Shown here piece after piece: positions 56,802 through 64,000 of a stretch of DNA of 64,000 bases. The stretch is from an uncultured Clostridia bacterium. Lineage in GTDB: Bacteria; Bacillota; Clostridia; Oscillospirales; Acutalibacteraceae. The notes below the pieces were generated by a model that searched no databases, was not told the DNA's origin, and worked only from the letters and a program-made list of their open reading frames with translations. A program made the position numbers and the translations under genes. The stretch covers positions 1-64,000 of the forward strand of contig CAMVDB010000001.1 in the NCBI GenBank assembly GCA_947166135.1, written 5' to 3'. Each line of letters begins with the position of its first letter. The first letter of the stretch is position 1.

Positions 56802-58646
56802 ATGTCATACGAGATTTTAGAAACAATTAAATCTCCCGCTGACGTTAAGGCGCTTAAAGAGGAACAGCTCGAGCAGCTGTGCTCCGAGATCCGCGAGAAG
56901 CTCATCGATATCGTGTCGGTCAACGGCGGCCATCTGTCGTCGAACCTCGGCGTGGTGGAGCTGACTGTAGCGATGCATCGGGTCTTTGACTGCCCTTCGG
57001 ACAGCATCGTCTTTGACGTCGGACACCAGAGCTATACCCACAAGATGCTCACAGGCCGCTACAAGGAGATCGGCACGATCCGCTGCGAGGGCGGGCTGTC
57101 GGGCTTTCCGAAGCGAAGTGAGAGTTCCTGCGACGCGTTTAACGCGGGTCACGCCTCCACCTCTATCTCGGCGGCGCTGGGTATCGCGAAGGCGAAGCAG
57201 CTTACGGGAGATCCTTCCTATACGATCGCCGTTATCGGTGACGGTTCCCTGACCGGCGGCATGGCTTATGAAGGGCTGAACAACGCCGGTCAGCATAAAA
57301 AGAATTTTATCATTATCCTGAACGATAACCGTATGTCGATCAGCAAGAATGTCGGCGCGATGGCGCGCTATCTCGGCTCGATCCGCATGCAGCCGTGGTA
57401 TCTTCGTTTGAAGAGCGGTACCGAGCGGGTGCTTTCACGTATTCCGCTGCTCGGCAGACCGATCAGCTCCGTGCTCAAACGCTCCAAGTCGAAGGTCAAG
57501 CACGTGCTCTACCGCCACACGATCTTCGACAAGCTCGGACTGTCCTACTACGGACCTGTCGACGGTCATAATATGCAGGAGCTTATCACGGCGCTCAATG
57601 CCGTCAAGCGGAGCAAGGATCCGGCTCTCCTGCATATCGTTACCAAGAAGGGTAAGGGCTATAAGTACGCGGAGGACGATTCCGCTTCCTATCACGGCGT
57701 AGGTGCTTTCGATATCGACACCGGCGAGCCGATCAGCTCGAAGGAGAACTTCTCTGCCGTTTTCGGTCATAAGCTCTGCGAGCTTGCGGCGAACGACGAA
57801 CGCATCTGCGCAGTGACCGCAGCCATGCGTACCGGTACGGGACTTGTTGATTTCTCCAAGCTGTACAAGGATCGCTTCTTCGATGTCGGTATCGCGGAAG
57901 AACACGCGGTGACCTTCGCGTCCGGTCTGGCACTGAACGGACTTTTACCGGTGTTCGCGGTCTACTCGACCTTTCTGCAACGCGGCTATGATCAGATGAT
58001 CCACGACGCGTCTATGCAGAATGCACATCTGGTGCTTGCGATCGACCGTGCGGGCGTCGTCGGCGAGGACGGCGAGACCCATCAGGGACTCTTCGACGTT
58101 TCGATGCTCAACAGCATCCCCGACGTAACCGTTTACTCTCCTTGTTACTTCGATGGCGTTGAGAACGCGTTGACTGCCGCTCTCTATGATACAAAAGGCC
58201 TGGCGGCGGTGCGATATCCGCGTGGGGGAGAGGGCGAAAAGCCCGACGGATATACCCGTGAGAACATTAATTTCGAGTTCATCGGCGATCGCGGCGATAC
58301 CCTGATCGTGACCTACGGAAGGCTGTTCAGCGAAGCGCTGAAGGCGCAGCGCCTGCTCAGGGAACAAGGCAGGGACGTCTGTATCCTCAAGCTCTGCCGT
58401 ATCAAGCCGATCGATCCGAAGGCAGTCGACGAGGCGAAGGCTTATCGAAATATCTTCTTCTTTGAAGAAGGCATGCGCAGCGGCTCTGTTGCCGATATGC
58501 TGCGCGATCAGTTCGAAGAAAACGGCTTTGACGGTCATTATCACGTCAGGGCTGTCGACAATATTTATGTACAGCACGCCGCGGTGCAAAGCTCGCTGAA
58601 AGCTCTCGGGTTAGACGCACAGAGCATGGCGGCGGCGATCGGGTGA
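56802..58646 (+). CDS. dxs: 1-deoxy-D-xylulose-5-phosphate synthase
   Basis: Start at 56802 (MSYEILETI); the track adds two residues from a TTG. About 614 residues. TPP motif GDGSLTGGMAYEGLNNAG, active-site histidines in FDVGHQSYTHKM and YYGPVDGHN, DVGIAEEHAVTFASGLA with the catalytic glutamate, and GVVGEDGETHQG. It condenses pyruvate and glyceraldehyde 3-phosphate to start isoprenoid synthesis. No clear ribosome site is present. tlyA follows after 7 bases. Confidence 0.97.
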   Translation: MSYEILETIKSPADVKALKEEQLEQLCSEIREKLIDIVSVNGGHLSSNLGVVELTVAMHRVFDCPSDSIVFDVGHQSYTHKMLTGRYKEIGTIRCEGGLSGFPKRSESSCDAFNAGHASTSISAALGIAKAKQLTGDPSYTIAVIGDGSLTGGMAYEGLNNAGQHKKNFIIILNDNRMSISKNVGAMARYLGSIRMQPWYLRLKSGTERVLSRIPLLGRPISSVLKRSKSKVKHVLYRHTIFDKLGLSYYGPVDGHNMQELITALNAVKRSKDPALLHIVTKKGKGYKYAEDDSASYHGVGAFDIDTGEPISSKENFSAVFGHKLCELAANDERICAVTAAMRTGTGLVDFSKLYKDRFFDVGIAEEHAVTFASGLALNGLLPVFAVYSTFLQRGYDQMIHDASMQNAHLVLAIDRAGVVGEDGETHQGLFDVSMLNSIPDVTVYSPCYFDGVENALTAALYDTKGLAAVRYPRGGEGEKPDGYTRENINFEFIGDRGDTLIVTYGRLFSEALKAQRLLREQGRDVCILKLCRIKPIDPKAVDEAKAYRNIFFFEEGMRSGSVADMLRDQFEENGFDGHYHVRAVDNIYVQHAAVQSSLKALGLDAQSMAAAIG

Positions 58647-58653
58647 GGCGTTT

Positions 58654-59454
58654 ATGAAGAAACGACTGGATGTATTATTGGTAGAGAAAGGTTTCTTCGA
58701 GAGCCGCGAGAAGGCGAAGGCAGTCATCATGTCCGGCTGCGTCTACGTCAATAACCAAAAGGCGGATAAAGCCGGTACCAATTATGATGAGAACGCCGCT
58801 GTCGAGGTGCGGGACAATCACCTGCGCTATGTTTCGCGCGGCGGCTATAAGCTCGAGAAGGCGATGCAGGTATTCCCGATCACCCTTGACGGGAAAATCA
58901 CGATGGATATCGGCGCGTCGACCGGCGGCTTCACCGATTGCATGCTGCAAAACGGCGCGAGGAAGGTCTATGCCGTCGACGTCGGCTACGGTCAGCTCGC
59001 ATGGAAGCTTCGCAACGATGAACGTGTCGTCAATCTCGAACGCACTAATATGCGCTATGTGACCCATGAGCAGGTGCCCGAGGAGATCGACTTCTTCTCC
59101 GTCGATGTCGCGTTTATCTCGTTGAAGCTGATCCTTCCCGCGGCGCGGGGCATCTGTTCCGCCGAAGCCGAGGGCGTATGCCTGATCAAGCCTCAGTTCG
59201 AGGCGGGACGCGAGCACGTCGGCAAGAACGGCGTTGTCCGCGACAAGAAGGTGCATGTATCTGTCGTCGATGAGATCATCGGCTTCTGCCTCGAGAACGG
59301 CTTTTCCGTTCTGGGACTCGATTACTCGCCGATCAAAGGACCGCAGGGCAACATCGAATATCTCTTACACATCAAATACAGCGACGAGCCTGAAAACTTC
59401 CTGACGGGAACTGTCACAGAGGTTGTCGAGGCGTCACATAATGAATTGGACTGA
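58654..59454 (+). CDS. tlyA: TlyA-family rRNA 2'-O-methyltransferase
   Basis: 266 residues. Residues 1-65 are an S4 RNA-binding domain (RLDVLLVEKGFFESREKAKA, YVSRGGYKLEKA). The rest is an FtsJ-like methyltransferase with the SAM motif MDIGASTGGFTDCML and KPQFEAGREHVGKNGVV. It methylates ribosomal RNA (capreomycin-type sites); in older annotation called hemolysin A. It sits between dxs and nadK, the normal Firmicutes order. Confidence 0.94.
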   Translation: MKKRLDVLLVEKGFFESREKAKAVIMSGCVYVNNQKADKAGTNYDENAAVEVRDNHLRYVSRGGYKLEKAMQVFPITLDGKITMDIGASTGGFTDCMLQNGARKVYAVDVGYGQLAWKLRNDERVVNLERTNMRYVTHEQVPEEIDFFSVDVAFISLKLILPAARGICSAEAEGVCLIKPQFEAGREHVGKNGVVRDKKVHVSVVDEIIGFCLENGFSVLGLDYSPIKGPQGNIEYLLHIKYSDEPENFLTGTVTEVVEASHNELD

Positions 59455-59459
59455 ATCAG

Positions 59460-60299
59460 ATGAAAGTTTCATTGATCGTCAATAAAAGTAAAAAGCATGC
59501 GATCGAGGCGGCGCGGCACGCCGTGTCCGTCCTGACCGAGGCGGGCGCTGAGGTGCTGACCTGCTCCGACTGCCCTGTGGAGGGTACGACGATCGCGGGC
59601 ACTGCCGATGAGATCATCCGCGACTGTGATATCACCGTTACGGTCGGCGGCGACGGCACGATCATCCATCACGCGAAGCTCGCCGCACTGTACAGCAAGC
59701 CGCTTCTGGGTATTAACCTCGGGCGGATCGGCTTTGTTGCCAATATCGAACCCGACGAGCTGGATGAGCTCGGTAAGCTGATCAGCGGCGAATACCGTAT
59801 CCAGCGCCGCATGCTTCTGGATATCGCCGTTACAAAAAACGGTGAGGAACAGCATTATACCGCTGTCAACGAAGTTGTCCTCCACCGCGATACGCTGGCG
59901 AATATGGTCGACTACACGGTCGAGACCGACGGCGAGCGCATCATCTCTTACCGCGCGGACGGCATGCTGTTCGCGACCCCGACAGGCTCTACGGCATATT
60001 CCTTCTCGGCGGGCGGTCCCGTGATCGAGCCCGATATGCGCTGTATCCTGCTGAATCCGATCTGTCCCCACGCGCTCTCCACCCGTCCCGTCGTATTCGG
60101 CGGCGACACGGTGCTGTACGCGCGGGCTTATCCGTCAGCCGACTTCAACTGTTACCTCACGGTTGATGGTCAAAACCACATCCCCTTATCCTCCGACGAT
60201 ATTATCACGGTGAAGAAATCACCGATGGAATTATCTTTGATAATTTTGAAAGAGAAAAATTTTTACACCCTTCTCAGCGAAAAACTAAAGGAGATCTAA
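59460..60299 (+). CDS. nadK: NAD kinase
   Basis: 279 residues. The signature GGDGTIIHHAK with the catalytic aspartate, LLGINLGRIGFVANI, the conserved NEVVLHRD, and the glycine-rich ATPTGSTAYSFSAGGPVI block. It phosphorylates NAD to NADP with ATP or polyphosphate. A good ribosome site is not seen (the start follows CTGAATCAG), so translation may be coupled to tlyA, six bases upstream. argR follows closely. Confidence 0.97.
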   Translation: MKVSLIVNKSKKHAIEAARHAVSVLTEAGAEVLTCSDCPVEGTTIAGTADEIIRDCDITVTVGGDGTIIHHAKLAALYSKPLLGINLGRIGFVANIEPDELDELGKLISGEYRIQRRMLLDIAVTKNGEEQHYTAVNEVVLHRDTLANMVDYTVETDGERIISYRADGMLFATPTGSTAYSFSAGGPVIEPDMRCILLNPICPHALSTRPVVFGGDTVLYARAYPSADFNCYLTVDGQNHIPLSSDDIITVKKSPMELSLIILKEKNFYTLLSEKLKEI

Positions 60300-60303
60300 G
60301 CAC

Positions 60304-60753
60304 ATGAAAACAACAAGACACAATAAGATTCTGGAACTGATCAACAAGTACCCGATCACCACGCAGGAGGAACTGATCGATTATCTGCGCGCAGACGGTT
60401 ACGACGTCACCCAGTCTACGGTATCGCGTGATATCAAGCAGCTTCGCCTGACCAAGACCCTGCTGCCCGACGGCAAGTACCGTTACCAGGCTTCACCCAG
60501 TTCTGAGAAGGGGGCTAAAAACAACTTCCATACCATTTTCTCGTCCTCGGTTATCTCGGTTGAAACAGCGATGAATATCGTTGTCGTCAAGACCTTCAGC
60601 GGCATGGCGCAGGCTGCCTGTGCGGCGCTGGATATGATGTCCTTCGATGTGATCGTCGGCACCCTCGCGGGTGATGATACCATCATGGTCGTCTGTAAGG
60701 ATATCGAGGCGGCTCAGAAGTGTACCGAGGACTTCAACCGTTATCTTGCATAA
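60304..60753 (+). CDS. argR: Arginine repressor
   Basis: 149 residues. N-terminal winged helix (ITTQEELIDYLRADGYDVTQ, STVSRDIKQLRLTK) and C-terminal arginine-binding hexamer domain with GTLAGDDTIMVVCKD. It represses arginine biosynthesis and activates catabolism when arginine is bound. In Firmicutes it is found, as here, before recN (also called ahrC). AAGGAG is ten bases before the ATG. Confidence 0.96.
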   Translation: MKTTRHNKILELINKYPITTQEELIDYLRADGYDVTQSTVSRDIKQLRLTKTLLPDGKYRYQASPSSEKGAKNNFHTIFSSSVISVETAMNIVVVKTFSGMAQAACAALDMMSFDVIVGTLAGDDTIMVVCKDIEAAQKCTEDFNRYLA

Positions 60754-60806
60754 GTGAGATCCGCTTTTGAAGCGACTATATACATCAAACACAAAGGAAG
60801 TCTTTT

Positions 60807-62477
60807 ATGCTGACTAACCTTTACATCGAGAATATCGCAGTCATCGAAAAATCGAATATCGACTTTACCGAGGGGCTGAACGTCCTTACCGGTGAGACCG
60901 GCGCGGGTAAGAGTATCGTGATCGATGCGATCAACGCCGTGCTCGGTAAGCGCTCCTCCCGTGGGATGATCCGTTCGGGAGCGGACGCTGCCTTTGTCAG
61001 CGCGACCTTTGAGGAGCTTTCCGAGCTCGCTCTGAAGAAGCTTGGTATGATGGGCTACGAGGCGGAGGACGGAACGCTGATCCTCTCGCGCTCGCTCAGC
61101 GCCTCGGGCAAGAACACCTGCCGCATCAATTCCCGCCCCGCGACCGTCGCGGCACTCGGGGAGATCGGCGAGTACCTTATCAATATCCACGGTCAGAACG
61201 ATAATCTCGAGCTGATGAATCCCGCTCTTCACATCGTCTATATCGATGCGCTGGCGGATATCGGCGAGCGGCTTTCCGCCTATCGGAAGCTCTATCGCGA
61301 GCTGAGATCGGTAGAGGAAGAACTGAACTCTGCCGAAACCGACGAGGCTGAACGCCTCAGGCGGATCGACTTGCTGACCTTCCAGATCACCGAGCTCGAG
61401 GACGCGGATATCACCGTTGGCGAGTATGACAGCCTTACCGAAGAGCGCAACGCCCTGCAAAATCGTGAGAAGATCGCGAAGGAGCTGATGCGCGCGCGTA
61501 TCGCGCTGGACGGCGATGACGAGGTCGACGGCGCTTTGCGCATGCTTGACGACGCATCGACGTCGGTGATGAACGCTTCGCGTTATCTTTCCTCGCTCGA
61601 GGGTGCTTCCGATCGTCTGTCTTCCGCTCTGTATGAGCTACAGGATATCTCCCGCGAGCTGGAGAGCGCGATGGATGACATCGACGCCGACCCCGGACGG
61701 CTCGAGGAGATCGAGGAACGGCTCGACCTGCTCTATCGCCTGCGCCACAAGTACGGCGACACCGAGGAAGAGATGCTCGCTTATCTTGATAATGCTCAAA
61801 AAGAATTAAAATCCCTTACGGATTACGCTTACAACCGCGAACAGCTGGAGCGCCGCAGGGAAGATCTGTATAATAGTGCTTATAATTCCGCAAAAGAAAT
61901 ATCTGAGATTCGTAAAAAGGTTTGTGAAGACTTTCGCAGCAGCGTGGAACGCGAGATGGCGTTTTTGCAGATGCCGAATGTCCGACTGGCGATTCAGCAC
62001 GCCGAGGTCGAGCTGAATTCACGTGGTATCGACAAGCTTGAGTTTTTGATCTCTACAAACCCCGGCGAGGAGCCTAAACCCGTCAGCAAGATCGCCTCCG
62101 GTGGTGAGCTGTCGCGTATGATGCTCGCGATCAAGACCGTGCTGTCCCGCGCGGACTTTGTCCAGACGCTGATCTTCGACGAGATTGATACCGGTATCTC
62201 GGGTTCAGCCGCCGACAGGGTCGGCAAGAAGCTCAGTCAGCTTTCCTGCGACCGTCAGGTGCTTTGCGTTACCCATCAGGCGCAGATCGCCGCTTTTGCC
62301 GATAATCACCTCTTTATCAGCAAGGAGGTACATGGCGACCGCACCTTCACCCATGTTTCACCGCTTGACGACGACGGCAGGGTAGAGGAGCTCGCGCGGA
62401 TCGTCGGCGGCGAACAGATCACCGACAGCGCCCGCAACCACGCGAAGGAACTGCTGATTGCCGCAAGGAATGTATAA
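60807..62477 (+). CDS. recN: DNA repair ATPase RecN
   Basis: 556 residues. SMC-like: Walker A VLTGETGAGKSIVIDAI at residues about 27-42, long coiled-coil arms (about 155-370), the signature KIASGGELSRMMLAIKTVL, and Walker B QTLIFDEIDTGISGSAADRV. RecN holds broken chromosome ends together during double-strand break repair. AAAGGAAG precedes the start. It is in the standard place after argR. Confidence 0.97.
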   Translation: MLTNLYIENIAVIEKSNIDFTEGLNVLTGETGAGKSIVIDAINAVLGKRSSRGMIRSGADAAFVSATFEELSELALKKLGMMGYEAEDGTLILSRSLSASGKNTCRINSRPATVAALGEIGEYLINIHGQNDNLELMNPALHIVYIDALADIGERLSAYRKLYRELRSVEEELNSAETDEAERLRRIDLLTFQITELEDADITVGEYDSLTEERNALQNREKIAKELMRARIALDGDDEVDGALRMLDDASTSVMNASRYLSSLEGASDRLSSALYELQDISRELESAMDDIDADPGRLEEIEERLDLLYRLRHKYGDTEEEMLAYLDNAQKELKSLTDYAYNREQLERRREDLYNSAYNSAKEISEIRKKVCEDFRSSVEREMAFLQMPNVRLAIQHAEVELNSRGIDKLEFLISTNPGEEPKPVSKIASGGELSRMMLAIKTVLSRADFVQTLIFDEIDTGISGSAADRVGKKLSQLSCDRQVLCVTHQAQIAAFADNHLFISKEVHGDRTFTHVSPLDDDGRVEELARIVGGEQITDSARNHAKELLIAARNV

Positions 62478-62528
62478 ACCCATAATATATCGTAAAAAAC
62501 TACTTTTAATATAAAGAAAGGAGCCGTC

Positions 62529-64000
62529 ATGAAGAAATGGATTACCAGAAAACTGAATAAGGATAACGCGGTAGCCATTTCTCAGCGCTATGATCTGCCG
62601 ATGCTGATCGCCATGCTGCTGGATATCCGAGGGATCAGTGATGAGGCTTCGATCATCGACTACCTGTCGAACGAGACGCTCACCGCATCACCCTTCGAGA
62701 TCAAGGATATGGATAATGCAGTCGAAAGGATACAGGCAGCGATCGAGGACAACGAGCGCATCTGTGTTTACGGCGATTTTGACGCCGACGGCGTAACGGC
62801 TACGGCTCTCTTGTACTCCTATCTCTCCGATATCGGCGCAAACGCGATGTACTATATCCCTTCCCGTGAGACGGAGGGCTACGGACTGAACAAAGGCGCT
62901 GTCGGTCGGCTGTATGAGCAGGGGGTGAGCCTGATCGTGACCGTCGATAACGGCGTTGCGGCAGTCGATGAGGTCGATTACGCGAACAGCCTCGGTATCG
63001 ACACCGTCATTACCGATCACCATGCCGTTCCCGATGTTCTGCCCGACGCGGTCGCTGTGATCGACCTGCACCGTCCTGATTGCAATAGTTCTTTTAAGGA
63101 ATTATCAGGCGTCGGCGTCGCGTTTAAGCTGGTACAGGCGATCGAGGGAGAGTATGCCGATGTGGAGGGCTTGTTGGAGAACTACTCCGACCTCGCCGCG
63201 ATCGGTACCGTCGGTGATATCGTTTCTCTGCGCGGCGAGAACCGTGTGCTGGTCAAAAACGGTCTGCGCCATATCAATAACGGCGACCGACTGGGAATCG
63301 CCGCCCTCATTGAGGACGCGGGTCTCAGCGGCAAGCAGCTCTCAGCCGGTAACCTCAGCTTTACCCTTGTTCCGCGTATCAACGCGGGCGGCAGACTGGG
63401 ACTCTCTAAAAAATCCGTCACCATGCTCCTGACCGATGACGAAGAATATGCCGCCGATATCGCCGCGGAGCTCAGCGAGGATAATACCGAGCGCCAGCGC
63501 ATCGAGCGCGAGATCCTCTCCGATATCGACGATATGATCCGCGAGGAACCGTCCATCGTGAATAACCGAATCATCGTCGTCTACGGCGAAGGTTGGCACA
63601 AGGGTGTGATCGGCATCGTTGCTTCACGCATCAAGGAGGTCTACGCCAAGCCCGCTATCGTTATTACCCTCGACGGTGATATCTGCCGCGCCTCGGGACG
63701 TTCGGTCTCGGGCTTCTCGCTGATCGACGCGGTGTTCTCGTGTGAGGATCTGCTCGACCAGTGCGGCGGTCATCCGATGGCGGTAGGCTTCGGGGTCCGC
63801 AGAGAGAACATCGAGCTCTTTATCAAGCGTATCAACGCTTATGCGGCAGAGCATCCGATTCCCGTGCCGACTTTGCAGCTGGACTGCAAGCTCAATCCCG
63901 CTCAGCTGAGCGTGGATCTCGCCCGCGGTCTGAGCCTGATGGAGCCTTACGGCGCCGATAATCCGACTCCGCTGTTCGGACTGTTCAACATGACCCTCCG
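62529..64000 (+). CDS. recJ: Single-strand exonuclease RecJ (3' end outside window)
   Basis: The frame from ATG 62529 (MKKWITRKL) is open to the window edge, 490 codons visible. AAAGGAG precedes it. DHH-family motifs: VYGDFDADGVTATAL, ITDHHAVPDVLPD with the DHH triad, and the DHHA1 motif CGGHPMAVGFGV; GRLGLSKK is also conserved. RecJ degrades single-stranded DNA from the 5' end in recombination and repair. It was missed by the ORF track because it has no stop. It may be co-transcribed with recN. Confidence 0.96.
   Translation, partial: MKKWITRKLNKDNAVAISQRYDLPMLIAMLLDIRGISDEASIIDYLSNETLTASPFEIKDMDNAVERIQAAIEDNERICVYGDFDADGVTATALLYSYLSDIGANAMYYIPSRETEGYGLNKGAVGRLYEQGVSLIVTVDNGVAAVDEVDYANSLGIDTVITDHHAVPDVLPDAVAVIDLHRPDCNSSFKELSGVGVAFKLVQAIEGEYADVEGLLENYSDLAAIGTVGDIVSLRGENRVLVKNGLRHINNGDRLGIAALIEDAGLSGKQLSAGNLSFTLVPRINAGGRLGLSKKSVTMLLTDDEEYAADIAAELSEDNTERQRIEREILSDIDDMIREEPSIVNNRIIVVYGEGWHKGVIGIVASRIKEVYAKPAIVITLDGDICRASGRSVSGFSLIDAVFSCEDLLDQCGGHPMAVGFGVRRENIELFIKRINAYAAEHPIPVPTLQLDCKLNPAQLSVDLARGLSLMEPYGADNPTPLFGLFNMTL

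Noticed and set aside
1-64000. tRNA and rRNA genes
   Set aside because: No TTCGAATC-type arms with matching acceptor stems and no rRNA-like stretches were seen by eye; a tRNAscan run would decide.

Overview
This window looks like the chromosome of a spore-forming, Gram-positive gut clostridium, most likely a Ruminococcus-like member of the Oscillospiraceae. The evidence is SipL/SpoIVA spore-coat morphogenesis genes, a decayed spoVAD copy, a secreted protein ending in a dockerin (typical of cellulosome-building ruminococci), BY-kinase type capsule regulation, HPr kinase, and Shine-Dalgarno sites of the GGAGG type. No rRNA, tRNA or CRISPR array was seen. All family assignments are by reading motifs; no database search was run.

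Layout. (1) 1-15.4 kb is a surface-polysaccharide region. It holds the end of a repeat-containing extracellular protein, a lipoprotein, two retaining-type glycosyltransferases, a leftward operon (nucleotidyltransferase-fold protein, GT2 glycosyltransferase, Wzx-like flippase), an SGNH esterase with a small partner, a VanZ-like protein, a UDP-glucuronate epimerase-like enzyme and UDP-glucose dehydrogenase. It ends with a LicC-like cytidylyltransferase fused to a winged helix, next to an APC permease. The chain-length regulator and tyrosine kinase pair that would control such a pathway lies about 30 kb away (44.0-45.5 kb). (2) 15.5-31.5 kb is accessory DNA. It contains two related replication-initiator-like genes, an internally deleted IS256 transposase, an AT-rich acyltransferase, a TnpV-like remnant, a leader with at least seven hairpins, a mobile-element module (sigma-like, replication, DUF6100-like, winged-helix and TnpW-like genes, then a large serine recombinase), a DUF3990/XRE toxin-antitoxin pair, two DUF4143-type ATPases, truncated RhuM and zinc-ribbon genes, an orphan Phd/YefM antitoxin and a spoVAD fragment.

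(3) 31.6-41.8 kb holds an ECF sigma factor fused to a membrane anchor and extracellular domain, the sipL-spoIVA pair behind a sigma-E-like promoter, a 942-residue dockerin protein and the beta and gamma subunits of a sodium-pumping decarboxylase. (4) 41.9-43.9 kb is a prophage head-gene remnant: a MuF-like protein with a JAMM/RadC-like tail, a 44-codon downstream gene, a small protein and a cut-short scaffold-like protein, with hairpin repeats between. (5) 45.7-64 kb is mostly core housekeeping: type 1c aminotransferase, ZIP transporter, secDF, DUF421/DUF4363, hprK, murB-rapZ-whiA, and the xseB-ispA-dxs-tlyA-nadK-argR-recN-recJ series.

The most interesting signals are regulatory designs around accessory genes: three modules whose near-consensus promoters are overlapped or flanked by perfect palindromes (17.7, 26.55 and 29.68 kb), the hairpin-rich leader at 20.06-20.61 kb, the membrane-tethered sigma factor, the MuF/JAMM protein with a tiny following gene, and an unassigned structured RNA candidate at 9.53 kb.
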